From: Flavobacterium ginsengisoli
GTDB taxonomy: Bacteria; Bacteroidota; Bacteroidia; Flavobacteriales; Flavobacteriaceae
Length of the DNA: 64,000 bases
Assembly (NCBI RefSeq): GCF_029625315.1
Contig: NZ_CP121110.1
Span: 3,419,001 to 3,483,000, forward strand
Reading direction: 5' to 3'
Below are positions 48,444-56,624 of the stretch, piece by piece. The notes under the pieces were generated by a model. That model did no database searches and was not told the origin of the DNA. It saw only the letters and a list, made by a program, of their open reading frames with translations. The stretch's first letter is position 1. The number at the start of each line of letters is the position of its first letter. The position numbers and the translations under genes were made by a program.

Positions 48444-49424
48444 CTATTTTAAAACAGGCCATAAATCGGCGTCCCATTGCATTTCTCGAATTACTAATCT
48501 TGGCGTTCCTTTGGTTTTCTTTTCATAAGCATGGTAAAACATATAATCTTTTCCATCAAAAGTATAAGCGCTGTTATGTCCTACTCCAAAATAGTTTTCG
48601 TCGCCTTGAACTACTAAACTTCCTCCGCCTTGATCGAGTTGTTTTCCTTCTTTATCCAAATAAGGTCCCGTTACATTTTTAGATCTTCCAACAACGACTT
48701 TATAAGTGCTTTTTTCTCCGCGACAGCATAAATCCCAAGAAAGAAATTGATAATAATAACCGTTTTTCTTGAAGATAAAAGGAGCTTCGAGCGCGCCATC
48801 TCCTGGGTCTGAATCTGCTAATTCGAAAGTTCTTTTGCGTTTTGCAATTGTATACCATTCTTGAGGCTGAGCAATTGATTTTAAATCGGGATTTAATTTT
48901 ACCAATTTCAATCCTTCCCAAAAAGAACCAAATGAAAGCCAAGGCGTATTGTTTTCATCAAAAACCAAATTGGGATCAATGGCATTCCACATATCTCTGT
49001 TTGGCTGTGATTGAATTACAATTCCCTGATCGACCCATTTGTAGTTTTTATCTTTTGGATCTAAAGTCGTATTAGTGGCAACACCAATTGCCGATGTATT
49101 TTTAGCAAAAGCAGAAACAGAATAATACAAATAATAGGTGTTGTTGTGAAATGAAATATCCGGCGCCCAAATATGATTTTTAAAATCAGCCGCAACGCCA
49201 TCTGCCCAAATTGGTTTTTCGGCAAAAACCTGTGGTTCTTTATTCCATTTTTTCAAATCTTTTGAACTGAAAACACTGATTCCGTTTCCTGTACAAAATA
49301 GATAATAAGTGTCTTTTTGTTTGAAGACCACTGGATCGTGAACTACAATTTCCTGCGCAAAAGAAACTGAAGCAATCAGCATCAAAAAACCAGAAAGTGT
49401 ATATTTTATATTTTTGTAAACCAT
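48444..49424 (-). CDS. GH43 endo-1,5-alpha-L-arabinanase, secreted
   Basis: This 326-aa protein has a signal peptide (ending SVSFAQ) and a GH43 fold. The catalytic base is in IVVHDPVVF near residue 29, the middle Asp in WNAIDPNLVFD near 148 and the acid Glu in GALEAPFIFK near 214. LSWDLCCRGEKSTYK is characteristic of arabinan endo-hydrolases. It cuts internal alpha-1,5 bonds of the arabinan backbone. It precedes the GH127 gene by 12 bp. Confidence 0.9.
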   Translation of the reverse strand: MVYKNIKYTLSGFLMLIASVSFAQEIVVHDPVVFKQKDTYYLFCTGNGISVFSSKDLKKWNKEPQVFAEKPIWADGVAADFKNHIWAPDISFHNNTYYLYYSVSAFAKNTSAIGVATNTTLDPKDKNYKWVDQGIVIQSQPNRDMWNAIDPNLVFDENNTPWLSFGSFWEGLKLVKLNPDLKSIAQPQEWYTIAKRKRTFELADSDPGDGALEAPFIFKKNGYYYQFLSWDLCCRGEKSTYKVVVGRSKNVTGPYLDKEGKQLDQGGGSLVVQGDENYFGVGHNSAYTFDGKDYMFYHAYEKKTKGTPRLVIREMQWDADLWPVLK

Positions 49425-49504
49425 ATAAGCTATATAAGTAAGTTTAAGTTTGGTTGCTGAAAACTGCGACCGTGACTGTCTTCGACTTCGCGCAGACCGA
49501 CAAT

Positions 49505-50449
49505 CTATTGAATTCCTTCAGAGGTCATTACAACACGTTTCATCGTTCCGTCTTTGTTATAAAATAATTTATCTACACAGACCGATCTTCTAAAACTTCC
49601 TCCATTTGGTTTTGATGCTCCGTTGTGATAAATGAAATACGATTGTCCTTTAAAATCAATAATTGATTGATGATTCGTATTACTGTTTCCTGCTAATTCA
49701 TTCAAAATCCCTTTAAATTCCCAAGGCCCTGTAATTGATTTGCTCATGGCGTAGGCAATTTTCTCTGGAAACTCATAAGCGTATGACAAGTAATACCAAT
49801 CTTTGTGTTTATGAATCCACGGTGCTTCGGTAAAATTTGGCAGTTTTATGTGATGAATTTCGCCTTCTATTTCCGTCATGTTTTCTTTTAATTTGGCATA
49901 ATGACAGGCGGTATTTCCCCAAAATAAATAGGCTTGTCCGTCAGTATCGATAAAAACTGTCGGGTCGATATCGTCCCAGCTTATATCGCTAAATTTGGTC
50001 ATGTCGTTGGTAATTAATGCTTTTCCTAATGCATCTTTAAAAGGTCCAAGCGGATTATCTGCCACAGCAACTCCAATTGATTTTCCTGGAACAGTACCAT
50101 GTTCAACTGTTACATACCAATAAAATTTTCCGTTTCTTTCTATTACTTGAGAAGCCCACGCATCGCTTTTTGCCCATTTAAAATCTGTTACTTTCAATGG
50201 AACCGGATGCGATTCCCATTTTTTCATGTCAGAAGAAGAATACACCAGCCATTCATTCATTTTATAAAAATTAAAATCGTTTGGTGCTTCATCATGGCCT
50301 GCATACAAATACACTTTGTCTTTGTAAACCAATGCTGCAGGATCTCCAGTATATTTATCTGTAATAATAGGATTGTTGAATTTTACCGATTGTGCAGTTC
50401 CTGCAATCGATAAAAACAAAACAGAAATATTTATAAATAGTTTTTTCAT
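49505..50449 (-). CDS. GH43 arabinosidase-type enzyme, secreted
   Basis: This 314-aa protein has a signal peptide (ending AGTAQSV). The GH43 residues are in TGDPAALVY near 35, WDDIDPTVFID near 165 and FTEAPWIH near 207. A longer inter-blade loop (APNDFNFYKMNEWLVY) suggests a different subfamily from the flanking endo-arabinanase. The exact bond cut is uncertain; arabinofuranosidase or exo-arabinase are the best guesses. A segment upstream with GACTGTCTTCGACTTCGC resembles one arm of the dispersed repeat. Confidence 0.85.
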   Translation of the reverse strand: MKKLFINISVLFLSIAGTAQSVKFNNPIITDKYTGDPAALVYKDKVYLYAGHDEAPNDFNFYKMNEWLVYSSSDMKKWESHPVPLKVTDFKWAKSDAWASQVIERNGKFYWYVTVEHGTVPGKSIGVAVADNPLGPFKDALGKALITNDMTKFSDISWDDIDPTVFIDTDGQAYLFWGNTACHYAKLKENMTEIEGEIHHIKLPNFTEAPWIHKHKDWYYLSYAYEFPEKIAYAMSKSITGPWEFKGILNELAGNSNTNHQSIIDFKGQSYFIYHNGASKPNGGSFRRSVCVDKLFYNKDGTMKRVVMTSEGIQ

Positions 50450-50629
50450 TTGTTACTTTTTTTTGCCACAGATTTCACAGATTAAATGGATTTATTTTTA
50501 AAATCTAAGTCTGTTTTTTGCCACGAATTGCACCAATTTTCTCGAATTTTAATTTGTGGCTTATTTTCTCTCGCAGATTATGCAGATTTTTTTATTCTTT
50601 AATTTTTGGAATTTAAGAATTGTAATTTT
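50450..50629. other. Short intergenic repeats between GH43 genes
   Basis: This 180-bp gap carries CACAGATTTCACAGATT near 50467 and CTCGCAGATTATGCAGATT near 50572. Similar AGATTTnnnAGATT pieces recur at 60959-61029. They look like small dispersed Flavobacterial repeats; no gene is seen. Confidence 0.4.
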
Positions 50630-52252
50630 CTAATTAATCTTTTTACCCCAAACGGATATTCCTGCACTATTGATTCCAGTATAGGTTAAAGTCACTTTTC
50701 TAGTTGCCGATTCCCAATCCCAAGCGTCAACTACATTGCATTTCACTCCGTTTATGGTTGCTATTTTTTTTGCGGGATCATAAGACCAAGTTCCCGTTAT
50801 ATCTCCGCTTACTTTTTTATCGGCAGTTAAAAAAATCGTCACTGCTTTCTGCATGGTTTTGTATTGGTAATTTAGCGTAATCTGTTCCCAAGTTCCAACT
50901 AGATTCCCTTCTGCAAAAGTGGTTGTTGGCACTCCTGCGTAACGTTCTGGCTCTATTACAGGCCAGCCATCTTCTGTCCATTGAATTCCGTGCACGTGTC
51001 CCATCATTACTGCATTTGAAACGGCAATTCCGGCAACTCCTTCTGGCAAACGCGCTTGTGAAGCATAAAACCATTGTTTGGTGTCTGGGTTTTGAAAAAC
51101 AGCACAATGCGAAAATCCAACCCAGCCCGTATGATTTTTAAATTGATACGGATGTGTTACCAATGGATAGCATTCTGCACCATTTGTAATGCTCATTCCT
51201 GTATTGGTGACATAAGGCCCAAGAATATTTTTGGAACGTGCCACACGTGTATTATACGCAACCGATAATTCATCATAAGCTAAGAACAAGTAATAATACT
51301 GAGTCTCTGGATTATAGATAATTTCTGGCCCTTCGAGCGCCTGCCAACGGTTTGTATTTACGTTTCCGCGACCTGCAATTCGAACTCCATAATCGTCGAT
51401 TGTTTTTAATTTATCTGGTTTCCCTGTTGTTGGATTTAATTTTAAAGTCGCAATTCCAGAATGCCATGAACCGTAAATTAGATATTGTTCGCCTTCGGGA
51501 GTTTCAATAAAACTCGGATCAATGGCATTGAATTTAAAATAAGCATCCCAATCGTTTCCTCCGTTTCTAACATAACTTTTTACACCGTCAGGTTCTGAGC
51601 AGACTACCATTCCTTTGTCAACCCAATTATTAGAAGCTAAATCTGTTGTTTCAGCCAAACCGATAAAAGCACGTTCTGTCCAAGAAGTATTGGTATCTGT
51701 TCCCGTAATTGGGTTTGTTACTACAATGCTATAATACATTCTGAAAACATTCCCGACTTTTCGAACACAAGGCGCCCAAAATCCGTAATTTGGATTTTCT
51801 ATAGGAGGAAGTGCCGGACTCATTCTCGCTCTTTTGTTATTTAAAGAATCTTTTACCCAAGCTGGAGCCTGAAGCATTGAAGGCCCCATAAATTCCCAGC
51901 TGATTAAATCTTTGGATCTTCTGTAGAAAAAATGTCCTTTGCCATCATGCGCATTTCCGTAAGAAGCATCTGTTTGATACATATAATAATATTCTCCAGA
52001 TTTCTCCACTGATGGATCGTGTACATTTGCCAGATTCCATTGTGATCTACTTGCCCAACTTGCAAATGCAGTATAATTGTCAGCATAAGTTGGTCCGTTA
52101 AACGTTGGTGTGACCACAGGAGGCGTCACCACTGGATCTGGATCTGGTGTCTTTACCGCTGGATCATCTTTGGAACAACTTGTAATTAAAATCGTTGCAA
52201 CAAAAAATCCGACGAACGAAATGGTTTTTAAAATGAAGTTTTCTTTTTTCAT
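50630..52252 (-). CDS. GH43 endo-arabinanase with C-terminal beta domain, lipoprotein
   Basis: This 540-aa protein has a lipoprotein signal (ITSCSKDD), a Pro/Thr-rich linker (about 30-50, DPDPVVTPPVVTPT), a GH43 propeller (about 55-430) and a C-terminal beta domain (about 440-540) like the GH43_C domain of extracellular endo-arabinanases. Catalytic candidates: VHDPSVEK near 77, NAIDPSFIE near 245, and a Glu in ALEGPEIIY near 312. It would cut long arabinan at the surface. It begins 11 bp after the GH51 gene. Confidence 0.9.
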   Translation of the reverse strand: MKKENFILKTISFVGFFVATILITSCSKDDPAVKTPDPDPVVTPPVVTPTFNGPTYADNYTAFASWASRSQWNLANVHDPSVEKSGEYYYMYQTDASYGNAHDGKGHFFYRRSKDLISWEFMGPSMLQAPAWVKDSLNNKRARMSPALPPIENPNYGFWAPCVRKVGNVFRMYYSIVVTNPITGTDTNTSWTERAFIGLAETTDLASNNWVDKGMVVCSEPDGVKSYVRNGGNDWDAYFKFNAIDPSFIETPEGEQYLIYGSWHSGIATLKLNPTTGKPDKLKTIDDYGVRIAGRGNVNTNRWQALEGPEIIYNPETQYYYLFLAYDELSVAYNTRVARSKNILGPYVTNTGMSITNGAECYPLVTHPYQFKNHTGWVGFSHCAVFQNPDTKQWFYASQARLPEGVAGIAVSNAVMMGHVHGIQWTEDGWPVIEPERYAGVPTTTFAEGNLVGTWEQITLNYQYKTMQKAVTIFLTADKKVSGDITGTWSYDPAKKIATINGVKCNVVDAWDWESATRKVTLTYTGINSAGISVWGKKIN

Positions 52253-52263
52253 TTGCCTCTATT

Positions 52264-53802
52264 TTATTTTCCTTCTAAAACAACTACTGAGAAAGGAGGA
52301 ATAGTGATTTCAAGTTTTCCTTTTTTGTTTTCGAAACCTTTAAAAGCTGTCGGAACAATTTTATTTGGATTTTCGAATGAATTGTAATCTTGTAATTTAG
52401 CCGATGTTATGACCGTTCCTGTGAAGTTTTTCACACCTAAATCTTTTACATCAATTTCGATTTTGTTTTTGTTTTTTGCGTCTACGTTAACTAATGAAAT
52501 GTGAACCGCTCCGCTTTTATCTTTTGATGCTGATGCTGAAACTGCTGGAAGTTTTTCTCCATTAAAAGTGTATGATGGCGATTCGAAACTTACTGGCAAT
52601 AATTTTGCATCTTGGTGCACGCTGTACATTTTCATTACATGGTATGTTGGCGTTACAATCATTTTAGCTTTATCAGTAAGAATTACGGCTTGTAAAACGT
52701 TAACACATTGTGCTAAGTTTGCCATACGAACACGGTCTGAATGGTTGTTGAAAATATTAAGAGTTGCTCCAGCTAAAACTGCATCACGCATTGTATTTTG
52801 CTGATATAAAAACCCTGGATTTGTTCCTTTTTCAACTTCATACCAGCCTCCCCATTCGTCAACAATCATGGCTACTTTTTTCTCAGGGTCGTATTTGTCC
52901 ATAATAGCAGAATGTTTCGTAACCAATTCTTCCATTTTTAGAGCAGACTGCATCGTTTTGAAATAGCCTTCTTCAGTAAAATTTCTGTCATCTCCTTTTT
53001 TACCCCAATCAATTACAGCATAATGGTGAACTCCAACTCCGCCTAACATATTTAGCGGAATGCCTTTCATTAAAACTTCTGTCCAATTGTAATCTGCACT
53101 GTTTGATCCTGAAGCAATTCTTGTAATTCCTCCCGTATTTTCCCAGTCCGACATGAAAGTCGCATATTTTCTGTATTCTCCTGCATAGTATTCTGCAGTC
53201 ATATTTCCTCCACATCCCCAAGCTTCATTTCCAATTCCCCAGTATTTTACTTTCCAAGGTTCTTTTCTTCCATTTTTAGCACGTAAATCACTCATTGGAC
53301 TTTTACCGCTGAAGTTTGTGTACTGAACCCAATCTGCCAATTCTTGAACAGTTCCGCTTCCTACGTTTCCAGATAAATACGGTTCTGCTCCTAAAAGTTC
53401 GCACATATTCAAGAAATCGTGTGTTCCGAAACTATTATCTTCGGTTACTCCGCCCCACCATTTGTTTACAATAGTTGGTCTTTGCTCTTGTGGTCCAATT
53501 CCGTCTTTCCAATGGTATGTATCTGCAAAACATCCTCCCGGCCATCTTAAGTTTGGAATTTTTAAATCTTTTAAAGCCTTAATAATATCATTTCTTACTC
53601 CATTTGTATTTGGAATTTTTGAAGTGTCTCCCACAAAAAATCCTCCGTAAATACAACGGCCTAAATGTTCTGCAAAATGACCGTAGATATTTTTGTCAAT
53701 TGTAGGTGCATCAGCAGAATTTTTAATAGTAATTGTCGTCTGCGCGAAATTCAGCTGACTACAAAACGAAATAAGAAATGAGATTAAAAGTGCTTTTTTC
53801 AT
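52264..53802 (-). CDS. GH51 alpha-L-arabinofuranosidase
   Basis: This 512-aa protein has a signal peptide (ending QLNFAQT) and a GH51 TIM barrel plus beta domain. The acid/base Glu is in WGIGNEAWGCGGNM near residue 195 and the nucleophile Glu in IVDEWGGWYE near 315. GH51 enzymes release terminal alpha-L-arabinofuranose from side chains and oligosaccharides. It is in the middle of the hydrolase series between two GH43 genes. Confidence 0.94.
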   Translation of the reverse strand: MKKALLISFLISFCSQLNFAQTTITIKNSADAPTIDKNIYGHFAEHLGRCIYGGFFVGDTSKIPNTNGVRNDIIKALKDLKIPNLRWPGGCFADTYHWKDGIGPQEQRPTIVNKWWGGVTEDNSFGTHDFLNMCELLGAEPYLSGNVGSGTVQELADWVQYTNFSGKSPMSDLRAKNGRKEPWKVKYWGIGNEAWGCGGNMTAEYYAGEYRKYATFMSDWENTGGITRIASGSNSADYNWTEVLMKGIPLNMLGGVGVHHYAVIDWGKKGDDRNFTEEGYFKTMQSALKMEELVTKHSAIMDKYDPEKKVAMIVDEWGGWYEVEKGTNPGFLYQQNTMRDAVLAGATLNIFNNHSDRVRMANLAQCVNVLQAVILTDKAKMIVTPTYHVMKMYSVHQDAKLLPVSFESPSYTFNGEKLPAVSASASKDKSGAVHISLVNVDAKNKNKIEIDVKDLGVKNFTGTVITSAKLQDYNSFENPNKIVPTAFKGFENKKGKLEITIPPFSVVVLEGK

Positions 53803-53856
53803 AATGGTTTTTATTGTAGAGGAAAGCCCGAAGACTTTCCTCTGAATTTTAGTTTT

Positions 53857-54864
53857 TTAATAAGAAAGTGTTGGCCATCCAGATGACCAAGTAAAATATA
53901 CGATTTCGAGTTTTGGGTTTCCGCTGTCAGCTCCGTCATAATAATGAACAGATCCCTTCTGCGTTCCTGTAATTCTAGACAAATGTCCAGGACCAATATA
54001 ATTTCCTTGCGTAGCTAAAACGGTTGTACCTCCGCCATTGGTTAATGCCACTCCGTTTTTATCAACGAAAGGTCCAAACGGACTTGTAGAACGTCCTACT
54101 ACAATATAATAAGTACTGTTTACACCATTACAGCAAGTGCCTCGGTTTACAAACATATAATAATAGCTTCCTTCTTTAATTAAACAAGGAGCTTCCCAAG
54201 ATGCGCTGTTTCCTCCAGCGACAATCGTTCTGCTTCCAGTTGTTTTTCCTGTTGAAGGATTAATTTGGATAACTCCAATGCCTGCATGCCACGAACCGTA
54301 AGCCATATAGACATTGCTTCCATCAACCAAAATAGAAGGATCTATTGCATTCACGTCTGATGCTGATGACGAAGAAACGACTACGCCTCTATCTGTCCAT
54401 GTTGTTCCTGCGCTCTGCGAAATAGCTGGCGTTGTAACCAATCCGATTGCTGATGTCGCCGAACCAAATGTTGAGCATGAATAATACATATTCCATCTGT
54501 TATTAAACCAAGCAACATCTGGTGCCCAGAACGTTTTAACGAATCCTGGAACATATCCTGTAATCCAACTTGGAGTTGATGAGAATACTGATGTTCCCCA
54601 TGTCCAGCTGGTTAAATTTGTTGAATAAGTCATTGGAATATTATCTCCCGTAGTAAAAACATAATAATTAACACCGCTTTTTACAATCGTACTTGGATCG
54701 TGCGATGGCACATTTCCGCTGACTGTCTTTGCTGTTGAATTGGTAACCTGTGAATCCTGAGCATTTACAACTGCTGTTGTTCCTTCTTGTGTTGGGACAA
54801 TCTCTTCATTTTGACAACTCCCAAATAATATCGCTAATAAAACCAAACTTGTAATTGTTTTCAT
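53857..54864 (-). CDS. GH43 endo-1,5-alpha-L-arabinanase, lipoprotein
   Basis: This 335-aa protein has a lipoprotein signal (ILFGSCQNEE). It carries GH43 catalytic candidates in SHDPSTIVK near residue 55, NAIDPSILVD near 172 and SWEAPCLIKE near 228, and NRGTCCNGVNSTYY, the endo-arabinanase block shared with the 48444-49424 enzyme. It is the first hydrolase after SusD. An additional hairpin between susD and this gene could lower its expression relative to SusC/D. Confidence 0.9.
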   Translation of the reverse strand: MKTITSLVLLAILFGSCQNEEIVPTQEGTTAVVNAQDSQVTNSTAKTVSGNVPSHDPSTIVKSGVNYYVFTTGDNIPMTYSTNLTSWTWGTSVFSSTPSWITGYVPGFVKTFWAPDVAWFNNRWNMYYSCSTFGSATSAIGLVTTPAISQSAGTTWTDRGVVVSSSSASDVNAIDPSILVDGSNVYMAYGSWHAGIGVIQINPSTGKTTGSRTIVAGGNSASWEAPCLIKEGSYYYMFVNRGTCCNGVNSTYYIVVGRSTSPFGPFVDKNGVALTNGGGTTVLATQGNYIGPGHLSRITGTQKGSVHYYDGADSGNPKLEIVYFTWSSGWPTLSY

Positions 54865-54923
54865 TGTTCTAATTTTAGTTACTGTTAAAAATTAATTTTC
54901 TTGTATTCCAAATTCTAAGGCAT

Positions 54924-54960
54924 AATATCATGTGAAGAATCCACACCTTCACATGATATT
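54924..54960 (-). promoter_or_regulatory. Hairpin between susD and the hydrolase genes
   Basis: A perfect 14-bp stem AATATCATGTGAAG/CTTCACATGATATT with a 9-base loop but no T-tract lies in the 168-bp gap. Such structures often protect 3' ends or partially stop transcription, keeping susCD mRNA above enzyme mRNA. Confidence 0.55.
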
Positions 54961-54988
54961 AGGTATTTAACTAACTCAAAATATTTTT

Positions 54989-55026
54989 AGTCTCAGTTTT
55001 CAGTTAGAGTATACAGAACCGAGACT
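54989..55026 (-). promoter_or_regulatory. Second hairpin after susD
   Basis: Inverted arms AGTCTCnGTT and AACnGAGACT flank an 18-base loop, just beyond the susD stop. On the minus strand an A-rich stretch follows rather than T. Confidence 0.4.
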
Positions 55027-55032
55027 GTAAAC

Positions 55033-56596
55033 TTAATAACTGTCGTTTTGGATTGTTCCTGGATTGTTATCCATTTCTAATTGTGGAATTGGGAAATATT
55101 CTCTTCCTGCTGTATACGAATTAAACTCAGCATCTCTCGATTTTAACCAAGCTAATTTAGTTGGATCCTGAAGCCATCCCCAACGACGAATATCATCAAA
55201 ACGGTGTCCTTCAAGAGGGAATTCTAAGAATCTTTCGTGGCCAATTTGTTCTCTCATTTGCGCTTGAGACATTCCTGGCTTTGTAGTTGCCAAATCAGGA
55301 AGATTTACTCTATCTCTTACCATCTGAATATAAGTGTATGCTCCTGGTGTATCTCCTGTTTCGTTTAAACATTCTGCATACATTAAAAGAACATCAGCGT
55401 ATCTTAATAAACGCTCATTGATTCCTGAACGCCAATCGTATTCATCTGCAAATTGTCCGTCAGAGTTTTGATATTTTCTACAGAATAAATCATTTAAATC
55501 GGCTGGACTTGAAGCATAAAATGTTGCAAAATCTTTTCCATACAATTGCATTCCGCCTGGTTTGTTGTAGAAAATAGTAGCATCTAAACGAGGGTCATCT
55601 GCTCCTGTTTTTGTTTTTTCTTCTTTAAATTCATTGAATAATGCCCAAGTTGGCTGTACGTCTGTCCATCCAAAAGCACGTGGCGCATACGTAATTGCTC
55701 TTGCCGATGTTTTTCCCCATCCTGAAGCTGGCGCACCTCCCCAACCTAAATCAACTCCTCCGGCATCACGGCTGAATTGCACTTCAAAAAGAGATTCTGA
55801 ATTATTTTCGTTTGCTGTTGTGAAGTTATCACGATAATTTGCAACTAGAGAATAAACTCCCAAATCTATTACTTGTTTAAAAGTTGTTTTTGCATTAGAA
55901 AAATCTTTAGTAAACAAATATGCTTTTCCTAAATATCCTAAAGCAGCACCTTTTGTAGCGCGTCCTTTTTGTCCTGCATCTAATCCTGAAATTCCAGTAT
56001 AAGAATTTGGAAGTAATTCGGCAGCGACTTTAAAGTCTGAGATAACTTGCGCCCAACCTTCTTCTTGTGTTTTTTGAGGATAATAAACCGCCAATTCTGT
56101 TGGAAGAGGTACATTTTTAAACATGTTTACAGCATGGAAAAAGAACAATCCTCTTAAGAAATAAGCCTGTCCTATTATTCTGTTTTTTAAAGCTTCGTCT
56201 TCAAAATCAATTCCTGGTACATTTGTTAAAACTTGATTAGCACGATAAATACCTTGGTAATAAGTTTCGTAAGCCCATCCGTAAATAGTCTGCATCTGCA
56301 ACATTAGAATTGAAATGTCCAACATTATACATAGAACCCCAAGGGCTATTTGTACGCGAATCATCTGCTTTTACATCTAATAATAATGGTGTACTTCTCA
56401 TGTAAGTACCATCTGTTAATAAACTTCCGTAAGCTGCATTTACACCTTGCAATGCATCTTCATCTGTTTTCCAAAAATTATCGACTGCATTATTATTTGG
56501 GTCTAATTGAGTCAAGTCTTCGTTATCAACACAGCTTGTGGTTACCAAGGCTAGTGAAAGAAAAACGGTTATATAGCTAAAAATTTTAGATTTCAT
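55033..56596 (-). CDS. SusD-like surface glycan-binding lipoprotein (one frameshift, probably an error)
   Basis: SusD proteins cap the SusC transporter and bind oligosaccharides. The lipoprotein signal ends TTSCVDNED. Conserved SusD blocks include NFWKTDEDALQGVNAAYG, AYFLRGLFFFHAVNMF, GYLGKAYLFTKDFSNAK and the C-terminal INERLLRYADVLLMYAEC. The frame breaks at 56288-56293 (plus-strand GTCTGC). Correcting to GCTGC gives NVADAAIYGWAYETYY and 521 codons including stop, a normal SusD length. It follows susC by 28 bp. Confidence 0.9.
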
Positions 56597-56624
56597 TTTA
56601 ATACGTTTTAATGGTTAGACCTGG

